Part shown: piece by piece, positions 9,527 through 17,916 of the stretch
Layout of the letters: each line of letters opens with the position of its first letter
How positions within the stretch are numbered: position 1 is the stretch's first letter
Made by a program: the position numbers and the translations under genes
Assembly (NCBI RefSeq): GCF_014648555.1
Contig: NZ_BMRI01000002.1
Location: forward strand, 303,146-367,145
Source: Kitasatospora griseola
GTDB lineage: Bacteria; Actinomycetota; Actinomycetes; Streptomycetales; Streptomycetaceae
Length of the DNA: 64,000 nt
Reading direction: 5' to 3'
Notes under the pieces: model-generated
Database searches by the model: none
The model's input: only the letters and a program-made list of their open reading frames with translations
What the model was told of the DNA's origin: nothing

Positions 9527-9635
9527 CCGGGTACCTTTCGACGATCTCGCGGTCAGCAAGTCGGACGAATCGACGGTCGATCAGGTTCCGGGGCCCGGCG
9601 GCCCGTTGATCGACCCGGCGCGCGGGCCGTACCGG

Positions 9636-10547
9636 TCAGCGCCCGGCGGCGAGCGGCTCGCCGTTCTCGTACCGCAGGATCTGCTCGCGCAGGGTGCGCC
9701 TGGCCCGCGGCAGGAACGCGCTGCTGGGGCCGCCGACGTGCGGGGTGATCAGCACGCCGGGAGCGTGCCAGAGCGGGTGGTCGGCGGGCAGCGGCTCCGG
9801 GTCCGTGACGTCGAGCGCGGCCCGCAGCCGCTGCGCGGTGAGCTCGGCGAGGAGCGCCGCGGTGTCGACGACGGGCCCGCGGGCGACGTTGACGAGCAGC
9901 GCGCCGTCCTTCATCCGGGACAGGAACCCGGCGTCCACCAGGTGACGGCTCTCGGGGGTCAGCGGCGTCAGCAGCACGACGACGTCCGCGGACGGCAGCA
10001 GGTCCGGCAACTCCGCCACACCGTGCACCCGTTCCTCGGGGCGGGCACTGCGGGCGACCCGGACGATCTCGCATTCGAAGGGCTCCAGCCGCACGGCGAG
10101 CGCCCGGCCGATCGAGCCGTAGCCGAGGATCAGCACGGTCCGGTCGGCGAGCGACTGGTGGAACTCCTGGCTCCAACGCCCCTGGTCCTGAAGGCGGGTG
10201 AAGTGCGGAACGCCCCGCAGCGAGGCGAGGATCAGCGTCACCGCCAGTTCGGCGGTGCTGGCGTCGTGCAGTCCGCGCGCGCTGCACGCGAGGACGCCGT
10301 CCGGCACGTGCGGCAGGACGTCGTCCATCCCGGCCGTGAGCGTCTGAACCACCTTCAGCGACGGCAGGTGCGGGATCACCGGCAGCGCGACGGCATGCCG
10401 AAGGTACGGCAGGCAGAAGAACTCCACCTCGCGGAGCGCGTCGTCCGACGGCGCCGGCCCGTCCCCGTCCCACACGAGGGCGTCGAGGCCGGCGGGCAGG
10501 CCGCCGATCACGTCGGGGGCGTACGGAAGAAGGTAGCGAGCGCTCAT
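9636..10547 (-). CDS. D-isomer-specific 2-hydroxyacid dehydrogenase
   Basis: A 303-residue NAD(P)-dependent oxidoreductase reducing 2-oxo acids. The Rossmann motif GYGSIGRALAVRL is at about residues 143-155. Catalytic Arg lies in LLVNVARGPVVDT (about 222), Glu in VTDPEPLPADHPLW (about 254) and His in LITPHVGGPS (about 275), so the Arg-Glu-His triad is complete. The N-terminal substrate domain is shorter than in phosphoglycerate dehydrogenase and there is no ACT domain. It has a single ATG start at 10547 and no operon partner; the neighbours on each side are separated by 80 bp or more. The natural substrate (glyoxylate, hydroxypyruvate or another oxo acid) cannot be read from sequence. Confidence 0.93.
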   Translation of the reverse strand: MSARYLLPYAPDVIGGLPAGLDALVWDGDGPAPSDDALREVEFFCLPYLRHAVALPVIPHLPSLKVVQTLTAGMDDVLPHVPDGVLACSARGLHDASTAELAVTLILASLRGVPHFTRLQDQGRWSQEFHQSLADRTVLILGYGSIGRALAVRLEPFECEIVRVARSARPEERVHGVAELPDLLPSADVVVLLTPLTPESRHLVDAGFLSRMKDGALLVNVARGPVVDTAALLAELTAQRLRAALDVTDPEPLPADHPLWHAPGVLITPHVGGPSSAFLPRARRTLREQILRYENGEPLAAGR

Positions 10548-10630
10548 GCTCCGACCCTAGCCACCTCGGCCGACGTTCCACCGGGCAGGTCGGACGTCGG
10601 ACCCGCGAGGAGCCACTGCCGCACCCGCCG

Positions 10631-11503
10631 TCAGATCCGGTCGCCCGGGTCGGGCACCGTGACGACCGGGCAGCTCGCGTCGTGCAGCAGCCCGCGGGGG
10701 ACGGAGCCGAGCCGCATGCCGGTGAACCCGCCGCTGCCGCGCCTGCCGATGACGACGGCCAGGGCGCGCCGGGACGCGTCGGCGAGTTCCCGGACGGGGT
10801 GGCCGCTGACGACCTCGCAGGTGACGGCCACGTCCGGGTGGTCGGCCCGCGGTCCGGCCGTCGTCTCGGCCAGTGTCCGGCGCAGCTCGTCGAGGGTGGC
10901 TTCCTCGTCGATGCGCGCCAGCCGCGGCCGCTGCCACACCCACAGGGCCCGCACCGTCGCGCCGTGGTCCTGCGCCAGCTCCAGGGCGGCCGCGAAGGCG
11001 ACGGCGGAGCAGGGGCTGCCGTCCACTCCCACCACGAGGTGGGGCGGGTCGTCGAGCTCGCCGTCCTTGCGGGGGACCACGACCACCGGGCAGGCGGCCT
11101 GCGCGCTCACCGGCACGGTGACCGAGTAGCCGCTGAGCAGTTCCTCGATCCGGCTGAGCGACCGCGAGCCGAGCACCACGAACGCGGCCTCCCGGGAGGC
11201 CCGCACCAGCAGCGGGCCCGGCATCCCCTCCTGGATCTCGGCGGACACCTCCAGCTTCGGATGCCGGCTGCGGGCGAACCGGCCGGCGAGGTGGAGCTGG
11301 CGCCGGCCGACCCGCACCTGGTCCTGCTGGAACGCCACTCCGAGGGTGCGCATGCTCCGGGGGGACGGCTGGACGACATGGATCATGCGCAGCGGGAGGC
11401 CGCGGCGGTGCGCCTCGTCCGCCGCCCACTTCAGCGCCTCGTCGTTCTCCCCGAGCGCGTCGACGCCGAAGACGACCGAACGGCCTGGACCGGTGGCTGC
11501 CAT
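10631..11503 (-). CDS. tandem universal stress protein (two UspA domains)
   Basis: A 290-residue cytoplasmic protein with two UspA domains. Domain 1 (about residues 8-145) begins VVFGVDALGENDEALKWA and ends with the ATP-site motif VVLGSRSLSRIEELLSGYSV. Domain 2 (about 155-285) begins LVVGVDGSPCSAVAFAAA and ends VVIGRRGSGGFTGMRLGSV. The G-x2-G-x9-GS signature is complete in domain 2 (GRRGSGGFTG...GS), so it should bind ATP. The GGAGGA ribosome site lies directly before the ATG at 11503; a GTG one codon upstream is also possible. In Streptomyces such proteins are linked to dormancy and energy stress. No regulatory site was identified. Confidence 0.92.
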   Translation of the reverse strand: MAATGPGRSVVFGVDALGENDEALKWAADEAHRRGLPLRMIHVVQPSPRSMRTLGVAFQQDQVRVGRRQLHLAGRFARSRHPKLEVSAEIQEGMPGPLLVRASREAAFVVLGSRSLSRIEELLSGYSVTVPVSAQAACPVVVVPRKDGELDDPPHLVVGVDGSPCSAVAFAAALELAQDHGATVRALWVWQRPRLARIDEEATLDELRRTLAETTAGPRADHPDVAVTCEVVSGHPVRELADASRRALAVVIGRRGSGGFTGMRLGSVPRGLLHDASCPVVTVPDPGDRI

Positions 11504-11655
11504 CACTCCTCCAACGAGCCTTCGGGCCCGGCCCGCCGACGCGACTGCCGGACCTCGCCGCCCTTTTCCCCTCGCACGGTAGGCAGCACCGGCGAGGCGG
11601 CGCGCGCCGGAACGCGTCCAACTGGCGGGTCGCCCCGGGAGGTCGGACCCCCGGT

Positions 11656-12435
11656 TCAGAGGGCGTGGATCGGCGCGCCCAGGCGGTAGTCGGTGCGGGA
11701 GAACGCGGCGGAGACGGCGAAGCGGTCCGCGCGGACGAGGGTCTGGCGCCACTCGATCATGCGGCCGGCGGTGTCGTGGCCGAGGCGGTCGATCGCGAAC
11801 AGGGCGGTGGTCGGGGGGCAGTCGAGCAGGATGCGCTCGCCCCGGCCGGGGACGACGGCGCGGATGCGTTCCCAGCCGCCGCAGATCCGGCTGCCGCAGT
11901 GGCGTTCGAGTTCGTCGTAGAGCGCGGTGCGGGTGAAGTCGACGGCGAGGAGCGGGTGGGCCACGTCCGCGGGGAGCCAGGTCCGGTCGACGGCGAGGGG
12001 TTCCTCGTCGGCCAGGCGGATGCGCTCCAGGTAGATCAGCGGCGTGGACTCCTCCAGCCCCAGGCGGGCGGCGACCACGCCGTCGGCGCGCCGGTCGAGT
12101 GCGCGCACCACGCTGCGCTGCACGGCGCCGACCTCCTCGACGGAGCGGAACAGGCTGTACGCCTCGCCGACGTCCTGCTCCAGCGGGCGGTTGGCGGTGA
12201 ACCGGGAGGCCTTGCCGCGCTGCGCGCTGACGAGGCCCTCCTCGCGGAGCTGCCGCAGGGCCTCGCGGACGGTGTGCCGGCTGACCTGGTACTCGGCGAC
12301 CAGGTCGTGTTCGCCGGGGAAGACGTCGCGGAACTCGCCCTCGTCGAGTCGGCGCAGCAGGTCGGCGCGCAGTTGCGCCCAGAGCGGGTTCCCCGGGGTG
12401 CGGACGAGGGGCCGGGGGCCGGGGGCGGTGGTCAC
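11656..12435 (-). CDS. GntR-family (HutC subfamily) transcriptional regulator
   Basis: A 259-residue DNA-binding regulator. The N-terminal winged helix-turn-helix spans about residues 15-82 (GEHDLVAEYQVSRHTVREAL is the recognition region, then REEGLVSAQRGKASRF). The UTRA ligand-binding domain fills residues about 95-250, with the typical IYLERIRLADEEPLAVDRTW and DCPPTTALFAIDRLGHDTAG. Members sense small ligands such as sugars, amino acids or histidine catabolites and usually repress adjacent genes. Neighbours are a stress protein downstream and the TauE gene upstream, both in the same orientation, so the target is unclear. The GTG start at 12435 gives the normal length. Confidence 0.92.
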   Translation of the reverse strand: MTTAPGPRPLVRTPGNPLWAQLRADLLRRLDEGEFRDVFPGEHDLVAEYQVSRHTVREALRQLREEGLVSAQRGKASRFTANRPLEQDVGEAYSLFRSVEEVGAVQRSVVRALDRRADGVVAARLGLEESTPLIYLERIRLADEEPLAVDRTWLPADVAHPLLAVDFTRTALYDELERHCGSRICGGWERIRAVVPGRGERILLDCPPTTALFAIDRLGHDTAGRMIEWRQTLVRADRFAVSAAFSRTDYRLGAPIHAL

Positions 12436-12607
12436 GGCGCCGTCCTGGGGTCGAGGGTGGGGTGGGTGGTACGGGGCACGGAGTAAATGTTCGTACCTTT
12501 ACCGTGGCAGCGCCAAATCGACGCCCGCCGGGTCGGCGGGCGTCGATCGGGCGGCGCGGCGGCCGCTGTCCGGGCGGGCCGTCCGGGCAGCGGTCGGGCG
12601 GGGGCGG

Positions 12608-13375
12608 TCAGACGAGGACGCCGATCAGCATGGCGGCGGCCACCGCGAGCAGCACGACCGCGAAGGTCCGCTGCAGGGCGGTGCCGGACAGCTTGGCCGC
12701 CAGTCGCTTGCCGTCCCAGGCGCCGAGGACGGCGGCTCCGACGAACGGTCCGAAGACCGCCGGGTCGAGGTTCGGGCCGGAGACCGTCAGACGGGTGGCG
12801 AGGGAGACGGCCGAGTTGACCAGGATGACCACCAGGCTGGTGCCCACCGCCTTGCGCATCGGCAGGCGGAGGACGGACACCAGGGCGGGCACCGCGAGGA
12901 AGCCGCCGCCGACTCCCAGCAGCCCGGTCACCGCCCCGAGTCCGGCCCCGGCCGCGAACGTCCCCGCGCGCCCGCCCCGGCCGGCGGGCTCCGCGGTCGG
13001 CGCGCACCGCGCGGTGCGGGCGCCGCGCAGCATCGCCGCGGCGGCCAGCGCGGCCAGGACGGCGAACGCGGCGGTCAGCGCCGGCTGCGGGATGCGGTGG
13101 GCGAGCGCGGACGCCCCGACGGCGGGGAGCACCCCGGCCGCGGCGAACAGGAAGCCGGTCCGCCAGTCGACGGCGCCGGCGCCGCTGTGGCGGGCGAGCG
13201 CGGTGACCGAGGTGGCGATGACGATGACCAGGCTGGTGGTCCCGGCCTCGGCGGGCGCGACGCCCAGCAGGTACACCAGGGCCGGGACGGCCAGCACTCC
13301 CCCGCCGCCGCCCAGCGCGCCGAGCGCCACGCCGACCACGGCTCCGCAGAGCAGAGCGGTGATCAGCACGCTCAC
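12608..13375 (-). CDS. TauE/SafE-family membrane exporter of the sulfide operon
   Basis: A 255-residue membrane protein with about eight hydrophobic segments in two repeats. Each repeat carries the family glycine motif: ALGGGGGVLAVPALVYL near residues 20-36 and LLGVGGGFLAVPALVSVL near 151-168. TauE/SafE proteins move sulfite, sulfoacetate or related sulfur anions. It starts with a GTG inside the stop codon of the persulfide dioxygenase-rhodanese gene (GTGA at 13372-13375), so it is translationally coupled to that gene. Export of sulfite or thiosulfate produced by the upstream enzymes is the natural inference from context. Confidence 0.92.
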   Translation of the reverse strand: MSVLITALLCGAVVGVALGALGGGGGVLAVPALVYLLGVAPAEAGTTSLVIVIATSVTALARHSGAGAVDWRTGFLFAAAGVLPAVGASALAHRIPQPALTAAFAVLAALAAAAMLRGARTARCAPTAEPAGRGGRAGTFAAGAGLGAVTGLLGVGGGFLAVPALVSVLRLPMRKAVGTSLVVILVNSAVSLATRLTVSGPNLDPAVFGPFVGAAVLGAWDGKRLAAKLSGTALQRTFAVVLLAVAAAMLIGVLV

Positions 13376-14817
13376 GCCGTGACGCCGTCCGCGTCCCGGC
13401 CGGCGGCGGAGGCGGCCCGGCCGGCGGGGTGGGCGACCTCGCCGTGCCAGGCGGCGAAGCCGCCGCGCAGGTCGACGGTGTCGAAGCCGCGGGCGCGCAG
13501 CACGGACGCGGCCACCGAGGAGCGGTTGCCGCTCGCGCAGATCACGGTCAGCGGCCGACCGGTCGGCAGTTCGCCCAGGCGGGCCAGCAGTTCGGGCAGC
13601 GGGATCAGGCGGGCGCCGGGAACGGTGCCGCTGTCCTGCACCTCGCCCGGACCGCGCACGTCCAGCACCTCGAACTCGGCTGCACCGCCGGCGAGTTGAT
13701 CGGCGAGGGCGTCGACCTCCACCCGTATCGCGCGGGTCAGGTGCGCGGCGCCGACGGCGTCCACCGGGGTGGCCAGGGCTCCCAGCACCCGGTCGAAGCC
13801 GATCCGGGCCAGGCGGGTGCGGGCCTCGACGGCGGTGTCCTGGTCACCGCACAGGACGATGGCGTCCTGCGCGTCGAGCACCTGGCCGGCGAGTTCGGCG
13901 AACCGGCCGCCGAGCGGGATGTTGACCGCGCCGTGCAGGTGCGCGGCGGCGAACGCCTCCGGGTCCCGGGTGTCCAGCAGGATCGCGCCGCCCGCCCGCG
14001 CCTGCAGCACCGCCTCGGGGGTGAGCGACGGGACGAGGGTGTCCTCGTCCAGGACGGGACGGGCCTGCCGGTTGCGCACCGAGGTGAACGCGAAGTAGGC
14101 GGGCACGGCGGGCTGACCGTCCGTCACCACGGCGACGAACTCATCCTCGGTGAGGTCGGCCAGCGCGTAGTTGCCGACGCGCTGGTTGCCGATCGTGCAG
14201 CTCAGCTCGGTCGACAGGTTCTTGCCGCAGGCCGAGCCGGCCCCGTGCGCCGGGTAGACCCGCGTCCCGTCGGGGAGGGCGAGCAGCGCGCGGGTGGAGC
14301 GGTACAGCAGCCGGCCCATCTCCTCGGCCGAGCGGCCGCGCGAGCTGAGCAGGTCGGGGCGGCCGACGTCGCCGATGAACAGCGTGTCGCCGGTGAGCAC
14401 GCCGTACGGGACGGCGTCGCCCGCGTGCTCGCGCACCACCACGCAGATCGACTCCGGGGTGTGGCCCGGCGTGTGCAGGATCTCCAGCTCGACCTCGCCG
14501 AGGTCGAGGCGCTCGCCGTCGGCCAGCGGGTCGGTGTCGAAGTCGAGCGCGGCGACGGAGCCGTAGGAGATCCGGGCGCCGGTGCGCTCGGCCAGCTCCA
14601 GGTGGCCGGAGAGGAAGTCCGCGTGGACGTGGGTCTCGATGACCCGCTCGATCGTCAGGCCGTGGCGCTCGGCGGTTTCGAGGTAGTCGTTGACGTCGCG
14701 CTGGGGGTCGACCACGACGGCCCGGCCGGTGGTGCGGTCGCCGACCAGGTAGGAGGCGTGGGAGAGGCAGTCGAGGTAGAACTGCACGAGGACCAGGGGT
14801 CCGGCGTTCTCGGGCAT
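13372..14817 (-). CDS. persulfide dioxygenase (ETHE1-like MBL) fused to two rhodanese domains
   Basis: A 481-residue protein. Residues about 8-250 are an ETHE1-type metallo-beta-lactamase fold with THVHADFLSGH (metal ligands), HTPGHTPESIC and the third His in YPAHGAGS; this class oxidises glutathione- or low-molecular-weight persulfide to sulfite. Residues about 275-370 are a first rhodanese domain with Cys in IVLCGDQDTA, and about 385-470 a second with a full active-site loop, ICASGNRSS. I chose the ATG at 14817 because AGGAG lies six bases upstream; the frame continues upstream without homology. It sits between SQR and TauE in one operon, giving a complete route: sulfide to persulfide to sulfite/thiosulfate to export. 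Confidence 0.93.
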   Translation of the reverse strand: MPENAGPLVLVQFYLDCLSHASYLVGDRTTGRAVVVDPQRDVNDYLETAERHGLTIERVIETHVHADFLSGHLELAERTGARISYGSVAALDFDTDPLADGERLDLGEVELEILHTPGHTPESICVVVREHAGDAVPYGVLTGDTLFIGDVGRPDLLSSRGRSAEEMGRLLYRSTRALLALPDGTRVYPAHGAGSACGKNLSTELSCTIGNQRVGNYALADLTEDEFVAVVTDGQPAVPAYFAFTSVRNRQARPVLDEDTLVPSLTPEAVLQARAGGAILLDTRDPEAFAAAHLHGAVNIPLGGRFAELAGQVLDAQDAIVLCGDQDTAVEARTRLARIGFDRVLGALATPVDAVGAAHLTRAIRVEVDALADQLAGGAAEFEVLDVRGPGEVQDSGTVPGARLIPLPELLARLGELPTGRPLTVICASGNRSSVAASVLRARGFDTVDLRGGFAAWHGEVAHPAGRAASAAGRDADGVTA

Positions 14818-14925
14818 GTCGAGCTCCTGAGGGTGGGCAGGGAGAGCTGGGCCGCGGCGCACGGGGACGGCGCCGCGGCACTGGTGGACTCGGGGGGGGC
14901 GGCGTCCGGGTCGAGGTCGGACGGC

Positions 14926-16125
14926 TCAGGCGAGGCCGCGGAGCATCAGGTTCCAGTAGAGGAACGGCAGTCCGTGGCGCTTGAGGTACCACATGTCGGC
15001 GCGCTCGCGGACGGTGTCGATCACCGGGATCGACGGGGTGGGCCGCCCGCTGTAGTCGAACTCGGCGAGCAGCATCCGGTTGCGGGCGGTGGTCAGCGGG
15101 CAGGACGAGTAGCCCTGGTAGCCGGCCGTGGGTTCCCGGCCGTCGAGCACGGCGAGCAGGTTCTCCACCACCACGGGCGCCTGCTTGCGCACCGCGGCGC
15201 CGGTCTTGGAGTTCGGGGACGATCCGGCGTCGCCGAGGGCCCAGACGTTCGGGTACCGGACGTGCCGCATGGTGTGCTTGTCGATCTCGACGTAGCCGGC
15301 CGGGTCGTCGGCGCCGGCGAGCGGACTGCGCTTGATCCAGTCCGGGGCGCTCTGCGGCGGCACCAGGTGGGCCATGTCGTACGGCAGCGTCGTGGTGCCG
15401 CTGCCGTCCACCGCGGTGACGACCAACTCGCGGGCGTCGGGCCGCACTTCGGTGACCTCGCTGCCGTAGTGGACCTTGATGCCGTACCGGCGCACCACGC
15501 CGTCCAGCACCCGGGCGAACTCCGGCACGCCGAAGATGGCGGCGCCGGGGATCACCAGGTGGACGTCGATCTTGTCGAGGACGCCCTGCTCGCGCCAGTA
15601 GTCGGCGGCCAGGTAGGCGATCTTCTGCGGCGCGCCGCCGCACTTGATGGCGCCCGTCGGCATGCTGAACACCGCGCTGCCGGAGCGGGTTTCGCGGATG
15701 AAGCGCCAGGTCGCGGGGGCGTGCTGGAACGAGTAGTTGCTGGACAGGCCGTTCTTGCCGAGCCCGGCCTCCAGGCCCGGTATGCGGTCCCAGTCCAGCT
15801 GGATGCCGGGGCAGACCACCAGTTGGTCGTACGAGACGGTGCCGCCGCCGTCCAGCGCCACCTCCTGCGCCTCGGGGTCGACGGCGAGCGCCGCACGGCG
15901 GATCCACCGGACGCCCTTCGGCATGACGGACGCCTGCGAGCGGACGCTCTGCGCCAGCGGCGCCCGTCCACCGCCGACCAGCGTCCACAGCGGCTGGTAG
16001 TAGTGCCGCTCGCTCGGGTCGAGCACCGCGACGTCCCGTTCGCCCGCCCGGCGGAGCCGAGCCGCGACCGTGATCCCGGCGGTTCCGCCGCCGATGATCA
16101 CGATCCGGTGATGCTGCGTGGCCAT
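14926..16125 (-). CDS. sulfide:quinone oxidoreductase-like flavoprotein
   Basis: A 399-residue FAD protein at the head of the operon. The FAD motif is IVIIGGGTAGITVAARL near residues 8-24. PERHYYQPLWTLVGGG-like sequence (SERHYYQPLWTLV) is the usual SQR stretch. Conserved cysteines fall in GAIKCGGAPQKIAYL (about 160) and GYSSCPLTTARN (about 344), the pair expected to carry the sulfide-derived persulfide. A second binding stretch NVWALGDAGSSPNSK is the C-terminal FAD signature. The C-terminus (WYLKRHGLPFLYWNLML) is amphipathic and suits membrane attachment. The ATG at 16125 has AGGGGGG five bases upstream. It should pass electrons from sulfide to the quinone pool. Confidence 0.9.
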   Translation of the reverse strand: MATQHHRIVIIGGGTAGITVAARLRRAGERDVAVLDPSERHYYQPLWTLVGGGRAPLAQSVRSQASVMPKGVRWIRRAALAVDPEAQEVALDGGGTVSYDQLVVCPGIQLDWDRIPGLEAGLGKNGLSSNYSFQHAPATWRFIRETRSGSAVFSMPTGAIKCGGAPQKIAYLAADYWREQGVLDKIDVHLVIPGAAIFGVPEFARVLDGVVRRYGIKVHYGSEVTEVRPDARELVVTAVDGSGTTTLPYDMAHLVPPQSAPDWIKRSPLAGADDPAGYVEIDKHTMRHVRYPNVWALGDAGSSPNSKTGAAVRKQAPVVVENLLAVLDGREPTAGYQGYSSCPLTTARNRMLLAEFDYSGRPTPSIPVIDTVRERADMWYLKRHGLPFLYWNLMLRGLA

Positions 16126-16143
16126 GAAGACCCCCCTCATCCG

Positions 16144-16228
16144 AATGTACGGACATTAAGTTAGGACCGCACCGCCCAAGCACGCAAGCCACCTGCGTCG
16201 ATTCGACCCGACTTGTCCGTACATTTAA
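16144..16228. promoter_or_regulatory. paired inverted operator boxes before the sulfide operon
   Basis: Two near-identical boxes in opposite orientation: AATGTACGGACATTAA at 16144-16159 and TTGTCCGTACATTTAA at 16214-16229 (its complement reads TTAAATGTACGGACAA). Each contains the core ATGTACGGACA, and the first is also internally palindromic (ATGT-acgg-ACAT). They lie 19-100 bp upstream of the SQR start. This is what a homodimeric repressor that senses sulfide or persulfide (ArsR-type SqrR/BigR, or CsoR-type CstR) would use. The regulator itself is not in the window, so its identity is inference. Confidence 0.6.
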
Positions 16229-16909
16229 GTGTTGGGACCATCGAACCCTCCGACACCCGCACGCGCAAGCCCCCCACGCCCACCGGCGATCGGCAGCGCC
16301 GGGCACAGCGGCGCTGCGGCGCTGGTCACAGGCGTGGAGCCGTCCCGACGGCGCACGCCGTCGCGGATCATCGGCGCGCCACGACGCGGGACCGCGGCGC
16401 TCACCGCACGGCGTTCGATCGGCGCCGCCGTGCGTTCGGCATCGACAACCGGACGTGAAGAGAGACTTGCCGCGCGGTGGACACCGGCGGTCGGGAAATC
16501 ACCTCGCGGCGCGATCGGCGATGCCACTCGACCGATGAGGGAGTCCGCACGGGCGTCGGCCGGGGCGCGCTTGTCGCGCACGCGGGAGCGGATCGCGCGG
16601 GGCGGCCGAGTCGCCTTTCGGCAGCGACCGTTCGCGGTCGATCTGCAGTGAAAACAGTCCGGTGCGCGGGGGCGCCGTTTCCGGCCCCACGAGGCGGGAT
16701 TGCGCGGGGCTTTCCAGGGCGCCCGGCGGGCGGACGGCGCGATACTCGCCGGTATCAACGCCCTTGCCCGGCAGCAGGGTTGCTCCGCCCGCCGCCGGCA
16801 CGACCGAGCGGTTTTCGGACCGGCGGTTCCGCCCGGGGTTTTTCGCCCGCGCCGGCGCCGCTCCGCGGCGGCACGGCGGCTCGGCCGGAAGCGGCCCGGG
16901 GACAGCAGG
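16229..16909. other. gene-free stretch upstream of the sulfide operon
   Basis: About 680 bp with only Arg/Ala/Pro-rich frames on both strands, none with a credible start, domain or composition. It is slightly less GC-rich than its surroundings. I see no RNA gene, repeat or insertion-sequence end here. It may be remnant sequence from a deleted gene. Confidence 0.45.
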
Positions 16910-16949
16910 ACGTCGGCCCGGACCACGGGGGTGAGGTCCGGGCCGACGT
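16910..16949 (-). terminator. hairpin terminator after the Rieske gene
   Basis: A perfect 15-bp stem, ACGTCGGCCCGGACC at 16910-16924 and GGTCCGGGCCGACGT at 16935-16949, with a 10-base loop. It begins 24 bp downstream of the Rieske gene stop codon at 16973-16975 on the minus strand. Confidence 0.8.
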
Positions 16950-16972
16950 CGGTCGGGATGCGAGGAGTTCGG

Positions 16973-17416
16973 CTACTTGGGCTCGGCCGTCATCGACTCG
17001 CCGTTGATGGTGATCTTGAGTTCGGGCAGCGGGTCCTTGGCCGGTCCGTGCGTCACCGAACCGTCCTTGATGTCGAACTTGGCACCGTGGCACGGGCATT
17101 GGATCGTCCCGCTCTTCACCTTCGTCACCAGGCAGCCGTGGTGCGTGCAGACGGCGGTGAAGGCGCGGTACTCACCCTGCGTGGGCTGGGTGACGACGAC
17201 CTTCTGGTCGGCGTAGATCTTGCCGCCGCCGACCGGCACGTCACTGGGCTTGCCGAGCGAGACCGGCGCCGTGGGCACCGCACCGGGGGTGTAGTGCGTG
17301 GTGGGCGCGCAGGACGTCGCGGTGACACCGACGATCGCGGTGACGCCCGTCGCGGTGGCGCCCTGCAGCACGGTGCGGCGGGAGGGAGACTTCGATTCCG
17401 AGGCGTTGTCAGTCAC
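16973..17416 (-). CDS. Tat-exported Rieske (2Fe-2S) protein, probable lipoprotein
   Basis: A 147-residue protein. A twin-arginine signal starts with SRRTVLQGA at about residues 12-20 followed by a hydrophobic run (TGVTAIVGVTATSC). The Cys at the end of ATSC could be a lipidation site. The mature part is a single Rieske domain with both cluster-binding loops intact: CTHHGC near residue 90 and CPCHGAKFD near 108. It therefore carries a high-potential 2Fe-2S centre on the outside of the membrane. Only a GTG start at 17416 is in frame near the signal. It is not next to cytochrome b or an oxygenase, so it looks like an orphan electron carrier. It is divergent from the LuxR-type regulator. Confidence 0.9.
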   Translation of the reverse strand: MTDNASESKSPSRRTVLQGATATGVTAIVGVTATSCAPTTHYTPGAVPTAPVSLGKPSDVPVGGGKIYADQKVVVTQPTQGEYRAFTAVCTHHGCLVTKVKSGTIQCPCHGAKFDIKDGSVTHGPAKDPLPELKITINGESMTAEPK

Positions 17417-17826
17417 ATGACCATGTTGGGAAGGGCGACTTGAGCGGCACTGGAGCCCCCGGCGACGCCGGCGACGCCCCGCCGGACGAGCCCGACGGCG
17501 GCGGGCCGCACCGCCGGACGCACCCGGCGGGGCCGGCCGGGGCGCGGGCCCGCGCGCGGGAGCGCGCCCACCAGGAGCCCCGCGGGCACTTCGAGTGCAG
17601 GACCGGCTCGGAGCCGCGCCGAAGAACCGGCGCACCGCCAGGACGAAATACGCCACCACGCGCGCGGGCAGGAGGTGGTCCGGCTTCTCGCCACGCCCGG
17701 TTTCGGCGATCGGTCGATCGACCGGACCCGGCCGAAACACCAGAGTCGGCGCCCCGATCACACCCCGGTCCGACCACCGCTCACCGGCCGCCGACGCGCC
17801 CCGCCGGACCGCAACCAACCTGGTCA
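17417..17826. other. intergenic region between Rieske and LuxR-type genes
   Basis: About 400 bp of GC-rich sequence between two divergent genes. It must hold the Rieske promoter. Open frames on both strands are Arg/Pro-rich and have no recognisable domain. The last 90 bp before the regulator (described separately) is less GC-rich. Confidence 0.45.
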
Positions 17827-17856
17827 TGCAGAGACTTGCAGATACTTGCAGACCCC
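17827..17856 (+). repeat. three 10-bp phased direct repeats upstream of the regulator
   Basis: Units TGCAGAGACT (17827-17836), TGCAGATACT (17837-17846) and TGCAGACCCC (17847-17856) are in tandem. The period is about one helical turn, so the TGCAGA cores lie on the same DNA face. They end about 60 bp before the regulator start codon, a position suited to an autoregulatory operator. I did not find the same core at the other cluster promoters. Confidence 0.6.
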
Positions 17857-17916
17857 CGTGACGGGATGATTCCATTGCGGGCAAAGGCTACGTGGCATAT
17901 CCGTACGGGGGTTCAC

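Noticed and set aside
16225-16926. A 233-residue minus-strand frame upstream of the sulfide operon.
   Set aside because: Arg/Ala/Pro-rich, no start signal, no domain, and it overlaps both the operator boxes and the Rieske terminator.
17440-17916. An upstream extension of the LuxR-type regulator to 395 residues.
   Set aside because: The extra 159 residues are Pro/Arg-rich and unlike any receiver. The ATG at 17917 has a ribosome site and gives the normal length.
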